DNA from: Wagnerdoeblera intermedia
GTDB taxonomy: Bacteria; Pseudomonadota; Alphaproteobacteria; Rhodobacterales; Rhodobacteraceae
DNA: 64,000 bases
Reading direction: 5' to 3' (one strand)
NCBI RefSeq assembly: GCF_042647465.1
Contig: NZ_JBHRVN010000004.1
The notes under the pieces are model-generated. The model made no database searches. It worked only from the letters and a program-made list of their open reading frames with translations, and was not told where the DNA came from. Positions within the stretch are counted from its first letter, which is position 1; every line of letters starts with the position of its first letter. The translations under genes were made by a program, and so were the position numbers. Positions 9,070 to 18,178 of the stretch are shown here, one piece after another.

Positions 9070-9476
9070 GCGGAAACCTGTGCGGTCCAGTCCGCCAGAT
9101 TGTAGAAGGTGGTCACGCGGGTGATCCGGCCGTCCTTCACATCGAAAAAGGCCCCGGCGGGCAGAATATAGCGCTGGCCCTTTGCCTCGGGCAGGCCCGG
9201 GTCGGTCTGGAGATATTCGCCGTGGACGGTGAATTCCGCCGCAGCGCGGCTGCCGTCTTCTGAGGCAAAGATCACCATATCGCGCAGCTCTTCGCGGTAG
9301 CTCACGCCCATATGCGCGCAGAATTCCTCGAATTTCGCGCGCCCGAGGCGGGTTGCGCCTTCATTGACGCGGTGCTCGATGTCATCGCTGACGACGGCCA
9401 GCATGCCCGCAGGGTCGGCTGCGTTAAAAGCGGCATAGTAGCGGGCGATCAGTTTCTCGGTTTCCTGGCGGTTCAT
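9066..9476 (-). CDS. SnoaL-like / NTF2-fold protein
   Basis: The 136-residue protein has the alpha+beta barrel pattern of the SnoaL/ketosteroid-isomerase superfamily: LIARYYAAFNAADPAGMLAVVSDDIEHRVN at the start, GEYLQTDPGLPEAKGQRYILPAGAFFDVKDGRI in the middle, and RVTTFYNLADWTAQV at the end. Such domains act as small isomerases, hydrolases or binding modules, and nothing here fixes the ligand. I chose the ATG at 9476, which has GGGAGA upstream; the open frame to 9512 has no ribosome site. Its stop overlaps the GNAT start. Confidence 0.87.
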   Translation of the reverse strand: MNRQETEKLIARYYAAFNAADPAGMLAVVSDDIEHRVNEGATRLGRAKFEEFCAHMGVSYREELRDMVIFASEDGSRAAAEFTVHGEYLQTDPGLPEAKGQRYILPAGAFFDVKDGRITRVTTFYNLADWTAQVSA

Positions 9477-9552
9477 GGCGGTCTCCCTTGCGTCGAAACC
9501 GCATAGAGCCACAGCCCGGCCCGGGCTGCAACGTGGTCAAAAGTCTGAGACT

Positions 9553-10380
9553 TCAGTCCTGAAATGCGAGCCAGGCTTTGATCGGCAGATGGTCCGAGGC
9601 CACCTTTGCAAGATCGCTGTCATGGGCGCTCACTGGCGAGAGTACGCCCGGGCCGAAGGGAATGATGCGATCAAGCGGCAGCCGCGGACGCGAGGCGGGA
9701 AAGCTGGCCACGGCGGGCGGCAGCGTGCTGATCTGCGCATGAAGCCCGTGCAGCACCGAGCCGTGATCCGAGCGCCATTCGTTCAGATCCCCCATCAGAA
9801 GCGCAGGCATATCGGCGGTGGCCTGCAGATAGCTGCTCAGCCGCGCCACCTGACGCGCACGCGACTGGCGCAGCAGACCGAAATGCGCGGCAATCACCCG
9901 CAGCGGGCCGTGATCGTCGAACTGCAGATCCGTCACGATGGCCCCGCGCGGCTCAAGCCCCGGCAGAGCGATCTGTTCGACATTCTGCACCAGCCCGCTG
10001 CGCACCAGCAAAAGGTTGCCATGCCAGCCGTCCGCATTGCGGATGCCGCTGACCGGGACGGGCACCAGACCGGTGCGTGCCTCAAGCTCAGGCAGGTTCA
10101 GCAGACCGTCGCGGGTTCCGAAGCGGCGGTCCACCTCCTGGAGGGCGATGATATCGGCGTCGATCTCGCGGATCACCTCTCGGATACGGTCGGGATCAAA
10201 GCGGCCATCGGTGCCGATGCATTTGTGCACATTGTAGCTCGCCACCCGCAGCGCGCGCTGCGGGACCTCCGCCGGATGCGGAACGGCGGCTTCGGGCCGG
10301 AGCACGGCCCGGATTGAGGCAGGCAGACCGGTGATCGGAAACCGCGGACGCCGGGGGGCAGGCAGATCGGATCGATGCAA
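9553..10380 (-). CDS. Endonuclease/exonuclease/phosphatase (EEP) family protein
   Basis: The 275-residue protein is an EEP-fold phosphoesterase. Conserved motifs appear in order: RVASYNVHKCIG, ADIIALQEVDRRF, GNLLLVRSG, RVIAAHFGLL, MGDLNEWRSDHG and SDHLPIKAWLAF. These supply the metal-binding Glu and Asp and the catalytic His. Relatives cleave DNA, phosphoinositides or phosphodiesters of lipids. It directly follows the cardiolipin synthase gene (59 bases apart, same strand), and this pairing hints at phospholipid turnover, which is inference only. No signal peptide is evident. Confidence 0.9.
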   Translation of the reverse strand: MHRSDLPAPRRPRFPITGLPASIRAVLRPEAAVPHPAEVPQRALRVASYNVHKCIGTDGRFDPDRIREVIREIDADIIALQEVDRRFGTRDGLLNLPELEARTGLVPVPVSGIRNADGWHGNLLLVRSGLVQNVEQIALPGLEPRGAIVTDLQFDDHGPLRVIAAHFGLLRQSRARQVARLSSYLQATADMPALLMGDLNEWRSDHGSVLHGLHAQISTLPPAVASFPASRPRLPLDRIIPFGPGVLSPVSAHDSDLAKVASDHLPIKAWLAFQD

Positions 10381-10439
10381 TGGAAATCCTCAACTCAGTG
10401 TCCCTGTCAGGTAAGATGCCTGACGCTGCGATCAAGTCT

Positions 10440-11909
10440 TCACAGGTAAGGCGAGGCGAGCCAGATGGTGCGGTCGATCAGTCTGGTGTGGAAGGGACGC
10501 GCGGCCAGCCCCTCCAGAGTGACCGGCTCGGCATGGGTCAGCCCCTCCTGGATGCGGGCGGCGATTTTCCCTGCAAAAGCCGCATCATAAACCTCAAGAT
10601 CCACCTCAAAGTTCAGCCGCAGAGAGCGCGGGTCCAGATTGCTCGAACCGATGAATGACCAGGTGTTATCAACACAAAGCAGTTTTGAGTGATCAAAGCC
10701 CCCGGTGCCGCGCCAGATCCGGCACCCCTGCGCCAGAAGCTGGTCAAACTGCGCCCGCATGGCGCGGTCGACGAAGGCGAGATTGTTCTGACCGGGAACC
10801 AGAATATCAATGGCCACCCCCCGCAGAGCCGCCGTCGCAAGCGCTGCCGTCAACTCGCGGTCGGGCAGGAAATAGGGCGACTGAATGCGGATCGACCGCC
10901 GGGCGGTGCTGAAGGCCCCCATGAGCAGACGGTGGCTGCTGCCGAGGCTGTCGTCGGGCCCCGAGGCCACGGCGCGCATCACCATGGGGGCTGTTGCAGC
11001 GGCCCGGACATCCCCGAGCGCCCAGGGCGCACCGCTCAGCCGCTCACCGGAGGCAAAGGCCCAGTCCCCGGCGGCGATGGCCAGAAGTTCCCCCACCACG
11101 GGGCCGCTGACACGGAAATGGGTGTCGCGGGAGACGGCCTCGCCATAAAACTCCGAGCTGTAGCCCTCGCGGATGTTCAACCCGCCGATAAAGGCGGTTT
11201 TTCCGTCTGTAATCAGCAGTTTGCGGTGTGTGCGCAGATTGGCATAGGGCAGTCTGAGCCCTGCGATCAGCCGCCCGTTAAAAAGCGCCGCCGGAAGGCC
11301 CGCGCGTCTGAGATCGCGGATGACGGCGGGAAGACTGTAGCGCACCCCCACGGCATCAATCAGCACCCGAACCTCAACGCCGCGGGCCCGGGCGGCCACC
11401 AGCCGTTCAACAAAGCGCTGCCCCATGCGGTCGCGGTCGAAGATATAGCTCTCCATCAGGATGGAGCGCTCTGCCGCGTCAATTTCTGCCAGCATCCGGC
11501 CATAGGCCTCATCTCCGCCGCGCAGCATCTCAATGCGGTTTGAGGTGGTGAGAGGCAGATCCGTCACCCGGTCGCCCAGGGTTCTGAGCGCCTGAAAACG
11601 GCGGCCGAAGCGTTCTGAGATGATGTGATCGGGGGCGGTGGTCAGCTCCTCAGCCAGAAGGGGAAGCCCCGCGGCTTCGCGGCTCTCGCGCAGCGAATCG
11701 CGCCGGATCCGGTTGATCCCGGCGGCCAGATAGATCAGCGGCCCGAGCACCGGCGACAGAAGAATCACGCCGACCCAGCCCACCGCGGCGCGGGCGTCGC
11801 TTTTGTTCAGGATCGCATGACAGCCGGCCAGAACGGACATCGCAAAGCCCGCAACAGCGAGAATATGGGGCCAGTAGCTGCTGAAAAACGTGCTGATCAG
11901 ATCTGCCAT
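10440..11909 (-). CDS. cls: Cardiolipin synthase (phospholipase D family)
   Basis: The enzyme condenses phosphatidyl groups to cardiolipin in the inner membrane. Two N-terminal hydrophobic segments (about residues 8-25 and 38-60) form the usual membrane anchor. Two complete HKD motifs follow: HRKLLITDGKTAFIGGLNI near residue 230 and HSKLLCVDNTWSFIGSSNLD near 410, so both halves of the active site are intact. The length of 489 residues is normal for ClsA-type proteins. It lies 64 bases after the low-Mr phosphatase gene and 59 before the EEP gene, all leftward. Confidence 0.94.
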   Translation of the reverse strand: MADLISTFFSSYWPHILAVAGFAMSVLAGCHAILNKSDARAAVGWVGVILLSPVLGPLIYLAAGINRIRRDSLRESREAAGLPLLAEELTTAPDHIISERFGRRFQALRTLGDRVTDLPLTTSNRIEMLRGGDEAYGRMLAEIDAAERSILMESYIFDRDRMGQRFVERLVAARARGVEVRVLIDAVGVRYSLPAVIRDLRRAGLPAALFNGRLIAGLRLPYANLRTHRKLLITDGKTAFIGGLNIREGYSSEFYGEAVSRDTHFRVSGPVVGELLAIAAGDWAFASGERLSGAPWALGDVRAAATAPMVMRAVASGPDDSLGSSHRLLMGAFSTARRSIRIQSPYFLPDRELTAALATAALRGVAIDILVPGQNNLAFVDRAMRAQFDQLLAQGCRIWRGTGGFDHSKLLCVDNTWSFIGSSNLDPRSLRLNFEVDLEVYDAAFAGKIAARIQEGLTHAEPVTLEGLAARPFHTRLIDRTIWLASPYL

Positions 11910-11973
11910 AAAGCCAGTCTCGCATGCCGCGCCGGCTCTGTCGATTCCGGCCGCGGCGCAGGCGCGGCTCCGC

Positions 11974-12426
11974 TCAGGCCGGGGGGCCGAAGCGTGCGCG
12001 GATGCGCGCGGCGATATCGTCGCGCACCGCGCGATAGGCGTCCAGCTTTTGCGCGCGGCTGTCGCCGGTCGCTGTGGGGTCGGGCACCGGCCAATAGGCG
12101 ACTTCGACCGCCGAATGGCGTGTCAGATCCAGCGCCAGATCGCGGCTCGCGGGCGAGAGCGCGACGATCAGGTCAAACTGCCCCAGATCATCGCCCCAGT
12201 CCTGCATCTCCTGAAACGAGCGCGAGCGGTGGCGGGACAGCTCAATCCCCAGTTCGCGGCAGACCGCGATGGAGAAGCCGTCGATTTCCATATCATTTTC
12301 AACGCCTGCGGATTGCACATAGGCGCGCTGGCCGTGGATCTGTTTCATCAGACCCTCCGCCATCGGCGAGCGGACTGCGTTGTGATCGCAGCAGAAGAGG
12401 ATCGCCTGCGGAAACTCTTCGGCCAA
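11974..12426 (-). CDS. Low-molecular-weight protein tyrosine phosphatase family
   Basis: The 150-residue protein carries the phosphate-binding loop CDHNAVRS (CX5R) near residue 13 and the general-acid aspartate in PVPDPTA near residue 118, so a phosphatase active site is complete. Arsenate reductases share the fold, but their extra cysteine pair is not obvious here. It starts two bases after the UPF0262 stop and so belongs to that transcript. In many Rhodobacterales the same pair is found downstream of hisD and upstream of infA; here neither of those genes is adjacent. Confidence 0.92.
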   Translation of the reverse strand: MAEEFPQAILFCCDHNAVRSPMAEGLMKQIHGQRAYVQSAGVENDMEIDGFSIAVCRELGIELSRHRSRSFQEMQDWGDDLGQFDLIVALSPASRDLALDLTRHSAVEVAYWPVPDPTATGDSRAQKLDAYRAVRDDIAARIRARFGPPA

Positions 12427-12428
12427 TC

Positions 12429-12905
12429 TTACCCCCAGTGCAGCACGCAGATCAGGGTGAAAAGCCGCCGGGCGGTGTCGATATCCACCTCCGCCTTGCC
12501 CTCAAGGCGTTCCTGAAGCGTGCGCGCGCCCTCGTTGTGGATGCCGCGCCGCGCCATGTCGATCGCTTCAATCTGGCTCGGCGGCAGGCGCTTTACGGCG
12601 TCGAAATAGCTTTCGCAGATCTGGAAATAGTCTTTCACCACCTGCCGGAACGGCCCGAGCGAGAGGTGAAATTCCCCGATTTTCTGCCCCTCTTCCGAGG
12701 CCAGTGCAAAGACCAGCCGCCCCTCGCGGATCGCAAGGCCAAGGCGGTAGGGGCCGGGCGGCACCTCGCGGCCTTCACGCGCGGGCAGGGTGAAGCTGTT
12801 GTCTTCAAGCAGATCGAAAATGGCAACCCGCCGCTCCTGCTCAATGGCGGCGGTGGGGGCGGCAAGGCCGCTTTCATCGATCTCGATGTGGCAGATACGG
12901 GTCAT
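12429..12905 (-). CDS. UPF0262 family protein
   Basis: The 158-residue protein is recognised as UPF0262, a family restricted largely to alphaproteobacteria and without known function. Diagnostic stretches are RICHIEIDESGLA at the start, LVFALASEEGQKIGEFHLSLGPFRQVVKDYF in the middle, and IEAIDMARRGIHNEGARTL near residue 120. The ATG at 12905 gives the standard N-terminus; the frame is open to 12983 but nothing upstream fits the family. It heads a leftward transcript with the low-Mr phosphatase and probably cls. Confidence 0.93.
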   Translation of the reverse strand: MTRICHIEIDESGLAAPTAAIEQERRVAIFDLLEDNSFTLPAREGREVPPGPYRLGLAIREGRLVFALASEEGQKIGEFHLSLGPFRQVVKDYFQICESYFDAVKRLPPSQIEAIDMARRGIHNEGARTLQERLEGKAEVDIDTARRLFTLICVLHWG

Positions 12906-13092
12906 GACGCATTCCGGGCTTCTCGCCCTCTGTGATGCCCGAGCGGTTCCCCTCTTGCAAGCCCGGGGGCGCAGCGTCCGCAACTGTGAAGTGGAATTAA
13001 ACTTTCCCGGGCCTCATGGGCCAAGGTGCCGCAGCCCCGGGGGCAGTCAGGCGGCAGGGCGGATCACAGAGATATCTGGCGGGGGACTGAAG

Positions 13093-15387
13093 ATGAATAT
13101 GGCAGTAACGCACGGGCTTTCACTGATGCCGGCGGCTTTTGCGGCGGGGCTATCGGTCTGGTCGTCGGGGGATGGCACGGCGGGATCGGCGAGCTATGCG
13201 GGGGCCTCCAATGCGGCGCTGGTCAGCGGGGATGCCGATTTCGGTCATTGTATTGAATTGGTGAAGACCACCGGCACCCAGCGGCTGCGCTATATGGGGG
13301 TCACGCCCTTTCGCACGGGGATGTATCTGCGCGTGACGGCGCGGGTGAAGGTGCTCTCGGGATCGATGCCCTCAGTGCGCGTCTCCTGCCTGCCGCTGGG
13401 GGCGGCAGGCGCGCTCAGCGGGCTGGTGCAGGCGGGGCCCGCCCGGCTCCTCAGCAGCTACGGCGCGGTGGTGACGGTCAGCGCGATCCTTGGCTCAGGG
13501 GCAAGGCCGGGGGTGGATCTGGCCTGGGGCACGGCGCCCACGGGGGCGCATCTCGGGATCGAATTTACCGGCGCCAATGGCGCGACGCTGCGGGTGGAAA
13601 ATCTGGTGGTGGAGGATGTGACCTCCGTCTTTCACCGTCAGATGCTGCCGCTGACGGATGTGATGGATTACGGCGCGAAGGGGGACGGCAGCACCAATGA
13701 TCTGGCGGCCTTTCAGGCGGCGGATGCGGCGGCGCTGGCGGAGGGCCGTGTGCTGTTGATCCCGGAAGGGGTCTATGCGCTGGGCGGCAACCTTTCGCTC
13801 GCCTCTCCGGTGCGCTTTGAGGGGCGGGTTGCCATGGCGTCAGAGCATCGCCTGGCCCTGACGCGCAACTTTGATATCGACGCCTATACGGCCGCCTTTG
13901 GCAGCGAAGAAGAAGGGCTGCGGCGCGGGCTTCAGGCCATTTTCCATTTCAGCGATCATGTCTCTTTTGACCTGAAGGGCCGCAGCGTCAGCCTGACGGC
14001 GCCGCTTTTCGTGGCGGAAAACGCGGGGCTTCAGGGGGCAAGCTATGCGCAGCGCCGGGTGCTCGACAACGGCCAGCTCTCCGCTGTGGCGGGAGAGGCC
14101 TGGACGCCGGGCAGCGTCACCTCTCAGGCGAGCTATTCGACCTCTGCGCCCTATACGCTCTCAGGTGTGACCAATATCGCCAATATCGAGATCGGCTCGC
14201 TGGTGACCGGTACGGGCGTCGCGCGCGAAACCTATGTGCGGTCGAAAAACGTCGCTGCCGGCACGCTTGAGTTAAGTCTGCCACCCGGCTCGCAGGGCGG
14301 CACCCGCACCTATGGCTTCACGCGCTTTCGCTATATGCTGGATTTCTCGGGCTTCGGGCGGCTGGACCGCTTTGAGATGGCGGATCTGGAGTTTCTCTGC
14401 GGCGGTCACGCCAGCGCGGTGATGCTGCCGCCTTCGGGGATCACCACGCGCTTTCAGGGCTGCGTGTTCAACCGTCCGCGCAACCGCGCCATCACCTCAA
14501 TCGGGACGGGCTGTCAGGGGATGATGGTGGATGAATGCCAGTTCCTCTCAGATGAGCAGGCGCTGAAGGTTCAGGACCGCAGCACCGTTGCCTTTAACAT
14601 CAACGCCAATGACGTGAAGATCCGCGACAACCGCGCGGTGCGCTTTCGCCATTTCGGCGTATTGCATGGCACGGGGCATCTTTTCGTCGGCAACCACTGG
14701 TTCCAGGGCGACAGTGAGGCCCCCGGCGTCCGCTCGGCGGGCCTGGTGCTGACGGGGATCAATGTCAAAACCCTGATTACCGGGAATTACATTGATAACT
14801 CCTTTATCGAAATGACCAATGAGCGGGAGCCCGATCCCGATTTCGCCTCGCAGTTCAGCTTTGGCGGGCTGACGGTGACCGGCAATATCTTTACCGCCAA
14901 TAACGTCGTCAGTGCCTTTTGCTGGCTGGTGGTGACGCCGCGCGGGGCGGGGCACTATCTGCACGGGATCTCAATCACCGGAAACACCTTTCGCACGCTG
15001 AACGGCGCGATTGCGCGGGTGGAAAAGGTCGATACCACCTGGTCGGATCTGGATTACAGCCGGTTTCGCAATCTCACCGTGCATGGCAATAACTTCAACG
15101 GCGTGACCACCGCCTTTCAGAACCCGCTGACGCTGCGCCATGTGCAAAATGCCGAAGCCCCGGTCTGGACCGTAAACTCACTGGGGCTTTTGCCCTTTGG
15201 CGGGCGGGCGCGGGTGGTCTCGGCGGTGGTCGCCGATGGTGCGATCACCCAAGGGGCGGTCACGCGCTATGAGATGCCCGCGACGCAGAACCTGCAGGGC
15301 GGGGATCAGGCCTCGGTCAATCTGCGCTGGCCGGTGAGCTGTAAGGGCGCCACCTGGGTCACGCTGCGCGCAGACAGCCCGACTTAA
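13093..15387 (+). CDS. GH28-related / pectate-lyase-superfamily beta-helix protein
   Basis: The 764-residue protein begins with a 180-residue beta-rich domain (FAAGLSVWSSGDGTAGSASY onward). A pectate-lyase-type parallel beta-helix follows, opening with DVMDYGAKGDGSTNDLAAFQAADAAAL near residue 195, the signature of GH28-related and phage tailspike helices. Later turns include GNYIDNSFIEMTNEREPDPD and LTVTGNIFTANNVV. A short C-terminal beta domain ends the protein. No signal peptide is seen, which argues against a simple secreted enzyme and fits a particle-borne spike. Homologues are widespread in Rhodobacterales. The start was chosen for the GGGGGA upstream; 5' extensions overlap UPF0262. It converges with the broken HugZ-like gene by four bases. 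Confidence 0.82.
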   Translation: MNMAVTHGLSLMPAAFAAGLSVWSSGDGTAGSASYAGASNAALVSGDADFGHCIELVKTTGTQRLRYMGVTPFRTGMYLRVTARVKVLSGSMPSVRVSCLPLGAAGALSGLVQAGPARLLSSYGAVVTVSAILGSGARPGVDLAWGTAPTGAHLGIEFTGANGATLRVENLVVEDVTSVFHRQMLPLTDVMDYGAKGDGSTNDLAAFQAADAAALAEGRVLLIPEGVYALGGNLSLASPVRFEGRVAMASEHRLALTRNFDIDAYTAAFGSEEEGLRRGLQAIFHFSDHVSFDLKGRSVSLTAPLFVAENAGLQGASYAQRRVLDNGQLSAVAGEAWTPGSVTSQASYSTSAPYTLSGVTNIANIEIGSLVTGTGVARETYVRSKNVAAGTLELSLPPGSQGGTRTYGFTRFRYMLDFSGFGRLDRFEMADLEFLCGGHASAVMLPPSGITTRFQGCVFNRPRNRAITSIGTGCQGMMVDECQFLSDEQALKVQDRSTVAFNINANDVKIRDNRAVRFRHFGVLHGTGHLFVGNHWFQGDSEAPGVRSAGLVLTGINVKTLITGNYIDNSFIEMTNEREPDPDFASQFSFGGLTVTGNIFTANNVVSAFCWLVVTPRGAGHYLHGISITGNTFRTLNGAIARVEKVDTTWSDLDYSRFRNLTVHGNNFNGVTTAFQNPLTLRHVQNAEAPVWTVNSLGLLPFGGRARVVSAVVADGAITQGAVTRYEMPATQNLQGGDQASVNLRWPVSCKGATWVTLRADSPT

Positions 15388-15671
15388 GGGCGAAGCTCTT
15401 CCGGGGTGAAGCGAAAGGCGCGGCCAAATCCGCCGTTCAGAAAGCCCGCGACCGGTTCAAAGCGCAGAAAGCGGAAATCGGGAAGCCCGGCATAGATCCG
15501 GGCTTTCGGATGGGCTTTGAGCCAGAGCCCGAGCCGCGCCTCATGCCCGTCATCGGGAAAAACCGCGCGGGCCTGCAGCGAGAGGCGCGGATGGGTCAGT
15601 GGATCGCCCTGCGCACCCGGCTCTCCGATCAGCAGGCAGCAGGCGGGGGTGTCGCGCAAGGCACGGGTGTG
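15384..15671 (-). pseudogene. HugZ-like FMN-binding protein, C-terminal fragment
   Basis: This is the distal 95 codons of a pyridoxamine-5'-phosphate-oxidase-fold protein of the HugZ-like type. It reads HTRALRDTPACCLLIGEPGA, then GDPLTHPRLSLQARAVF, and ends in FGRAFRFTPEEL. The matching N-terminal part lies 2.76 kb away at 18434-18624 on the same strand. Joining the two at the insertion point restores one frame of about 158 codons with no other damage, so the disruption looks recent. The fragment has no promoter of its own and is probably not made. Confidence 0.88.
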
Positions 15672-15726
15672 ATGATGTAACCGCCCCCCGACGGCATCGA
15701 TGTGCCATATGTGGAGGGCCCCCTCC

Positions 15727-15873
15727 CTACAAGAACTCCTTGATGATTTTGATCGGATCGCTTGCGTTCATATGTCCGGCCTGTTGGTGCGCTCGCACAT
15801 GAACGCTGGCCAAGATGGATTCCGCGACGTTGGTTCCAAACACGGTGACGGCCACATCGGGCCATTGGCACAT
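15727..15873 (-). CDS. Small orphan reading frame in IS tail
   Basis: A 48-codon frame starts at an ATG preceded by GGACACTCC and ends with TAG. It would encode MCQWPDVAVTVFGTNVAESI, then a histidine-containing middle, and KIIKEFL at the end. The composition looks protein-like rather than random. It is not recognised, and it lies in the 3' tail of the leftward IS110 transposase gene. It could be a remnant of an older element or gene, a passenger, or chance within an RNA-coding tail. Confidence 0.25.
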   Translation of the reverse strand: MCQWPDVAVTVFGTNVAESILASVHVRAHQQAGHMNASDPIKIIKEFL

Positions 15874-15991
15874 ACGGAGTGTCCTACGTCTTGGATCGAT
15901 CGATCACACCATCTTCAGATTTCTTGCAAGTTCACGCATCAGCTCAGCACGGTAGCGCCTTTTTCCTGCTCACCGTGACTGGCCAATCTCG

Positions 15992-17035
15992 TTATGCCGC
16001 GCAGGCCATAGCCGGTGGCGCAGCATTGTTTTTATACGTCCCGCCTGCCATCATCATTTTCCAGGCGATCCTGGCGATCTTGTTGGCCAGCGCCACGGCC
16101 ACGAGCTTCGGCGGTTTGCGCTTGAGCAGCTCGATGAGCCAGGGCGAGGCATTCCTGCCTTTGCCTGCTCTCACCTGTCGAAGCAGCGAAGTCGCGCCCA
16201 CGACCAATGTCTTGCGCAAGGTCTCGTCGCCGGCTCGCGTAATGACACCGTGCCTGACCTTGCCGGCTGTCGAGTGATCTCTGGGCGTCAGGCCCATCCA
16301 AGCGGCAAACTGCCTTCCCGATACAAACTGCTCCGGTGCCGGCGCTTTCATCACCAGCAAGATCGCACCGATTGGCCCGACACCGGGGATCGTTGCGAGG
16401 CGGCGACAACATTCGTTGCTGCGATACCAAGCCAACAGATTCGCCTCTATCTCTTTCAAGCGTTCCTTCAGCTGCGCAAATTCATCCGCCAATGACACAA
16501 ACAGATCGCGCGCCAAGGCAGGAACGCTTTCATCAACCATGATGCGTTCCAAAAGGAGCGGGATATGAGACACACCTTTGGCCGCGGTTAGTCCGAACTC
16601 GGCCGCATAGCCACGGATCGTATTGGCAAGCTGCGTCCTGGCGGCGACAGCACGCTCGCGCATGCCCACCAGCATTAGTGCCGCTTGTTGCTCGGCGCTC
16701 TTCACCGCAACGAACCGCATCGTCGGACGGCTCATCGCTTCGCACAGCGCTTCAGCATCGGCCGCATCATTCTTGCCACGCTTGACGTAGGGCTTTACGA
16801 GCTGCGGCGCGATTAGCTTGACCTCATGACCGAGTTCCCTCAGCAACCGCGCCCAGTGATGCGAAGCACCACAGGCCTCAATCGCAACGACGGTTGGCGG
16901 GCATTTTGCAAAGAAATCCACCATCTCCTTGCGGCGCATCTTCTTGCGAAGAACCGGTTGTTCGGCGGCATTCACGCCATGCAGCTGAAAGACGTGCTTT
17001 GAAGTATCCATGCCAATACGGATAATCTGATCCAC
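15992..17035 (-). CDS. IS110-family transposase (copy 1)
   Basis: The 347-residue protein is a complete DEDD-type IS110 recombinase. The N-terminal RuvC-like domain has Asp10 (RIGMDTSKH), Glu53 (VAIEACGASHHW), Asp90 and Asp93 (KRGKNDAADAEAL). A coiled linker (ADEFAQLKERLKEIEANL) connects to the C-terminal Tnp20 domain, with helix-hairpin-helix LATIPGVGPIGAIL and the nucleophile candidate Ser255 in GLTPRDHSTAGK. All catalytic residues are present, so it may be active. It is about the same length as copy 2 but clearly divergent in sequence, so the two are different elements rather than a duplication. Confidence 0.95.
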   Translation of the reverse strand: MDQIIRIGMDTSKHVFQLHGVNAAEQPVLRKKMRRKEMVDFFAKCPPTVVAIEACGASHHWARLLRELGHEVKLIAPQLVKPYVKRGKNDAADAEALCEAMSRPTMRFVAVKSAEQQAALMLVGMRERAVAARTQLANTIRGYAAEFGLTAAKGVSHIPLLLERIMVDESVPALARDLFVSLADEFAQLKERLKEIEANLLAWYRSNECCRRLATIPGVGPIGAILLVMKAPAPEQFVSGRQFAAWMGLTPRDHSTAGKVRHGVITRAGDETLRKTLVVGATSLLRQVRAGKGRNASPWLIELLKRKPPKLVAVALANKIARIAWKMMMAGGTYKNNAAPPAMACAA

Positions 17036-17149
17036 GGACGACCCCTTCGTTTGAGTTCCTCAACGACTCACTTTGGCACGTTTCGATGCCGTTCAGGGGC
17101 CGTCCACTCCAACATGGTGGGATCGTCATAATCCATTTGGGAGGCGGTC

Positions 17150-18178
17150 ATGTCGGAGATTACAACAATCGGTCTGGATCTGGCAAAGAATGTGTTCCAG
17201 CTTCACGGAGCAGATCAGTCTGGAAAGGCTGTTCTGCGTAAGAAGCTGCGGCGCGATCAGGTTCTGACGTTCTTATCGGCGCTGGCACCTTGTGTTGTCG
17301 CTATGGAAGCCTGTGGCGGCGCTCATTTTTGGGGACGTGAGATAGGCAAGTTAGGCCATGAGGTTCGGCTGATCCCGCCGGCTTATGTAAAGCCCTTCGT
17401 GAAGCGGCAAAAAAACGATGCCGCCGATGCAGAGGCAATCTGTGAAGCTGCTCAAAGGCCGACGATGCGCTTCGTGCCGGTGAAGAGCGAACGGACACAA
17501 GGGTCAACCATGGTCTTTCGAGTCCGTGAAGTGCTGATCCGTCAGCGCACCCAGCTGATCAATGCGTTCCGTGGCCATCTTACGGAGTTTGGGCAGGTCG
17601 TGCCCCAAGGCACATCCAACGTCTCGAAGCTGATCAGTATCGTTGAGGATCCGACTTGCGGTCTACCTTCTGAAGCAATGGCACCCTTGCAGGCCTTGAT
17701 CATCTCACTGCGCCATCTGGAGGCAGAGATCACCAAGCTTGATGCAGAGATCGCGCACCGTGCCAAAGAAGATGAACTGGCCAGGCGACTGATGACGATC
17801 CCTGGCATCGGGCCGCTGATCGCCACAGCCTTTGTGACACTGGCGCCAGCAGCCGAGACGTTCCGCAAAGGCCGCGATTTTGCGGCATGGTTAGGCCTCG
17901 TGCCACGACAACACTCAACGGGCGGCAAACAACGCTTGGGCGCCACAACGAAGATGGGTGAAAGGTCACTGCGACGATTGCTGATCATCGGCGCCAACAG
18001 CGTGATCATCAAACGGAATGTGCATGCTGGCGCAAAGCACGGAACATGGCTGAGCGACATGCTCGGCCGTAAGCCAACTATGCTGGTGCGGGTCGCACTG
18101 GCAAACAAAATGGCGCGGATCGTATGGGCCCTGATGGCCCACGGTGGCGTCTACAAGGCTCCGGCCATGGCGGCATAG
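17150..18178 (+). CDS. IS110-family transposase (copy 2)
   Basis: The 342-residue protein is a second complete IS110 recombinase with Asp10 (IGLDLAKN), Glu53 (AMEACGGAHFW), Asp90 and Asp93 (RQKNDAADAEAI). Its Tnp20 domain carries the helix-hairpin-helix MTIPGIGPLIATAF and Ser256 in LVPRQHSTGGK. GGGAGG lies just upstream of the ATG. The tail after the stop (18179-18433) ends in GGGGTGGTTATACA, directly abutting the interrupted HugZ-like gene, and so defines the right end of this element. Its orientation is opposite to copy 1. Confidence 0.95.
   Translation: MSEITTIGLDLAKNVFQLHGADQSGKAVLRKKLRRDQVLTFLSALAPCVVAMEACGGAHFWGREIGKLGHEVRLIPPAYVKPFVKRQKNDAADAEAICEAAQRPTMRFVPVKSERTQGSTMVFRVREVLIRQRTQLINAFRGHLTEFGQVVPQGTSNVSKLISIVEDPTCGLPSEAMAPLQALIISLRHLEAEITKLDAEIAHRAKEDELARRLMTIPGIGPLIATAFVTLAPAAETFRKGRDFAAWLGLVPRQHSTGGKQRLGATTKMGERSLRRLLIIGANSVIIKRNVHAGAKHGTWLSDMLGRKPTMLVRVALANKMARIVWALMAHGGVYKAPAMAA

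Noticed and set aside
11974..12426. Arsenate reductase reading of the low-Mr phosphatase
   Set aside because: The CX5R loop fits both, but the extra redox cysteines and an ars gene context are missing.
15700..15978. 92-codon rightward frame in the left IS tail
   Set aside because: Composition is poor and it is antisense to the better 48-codon frame; IS110 tails are normally non-coding.
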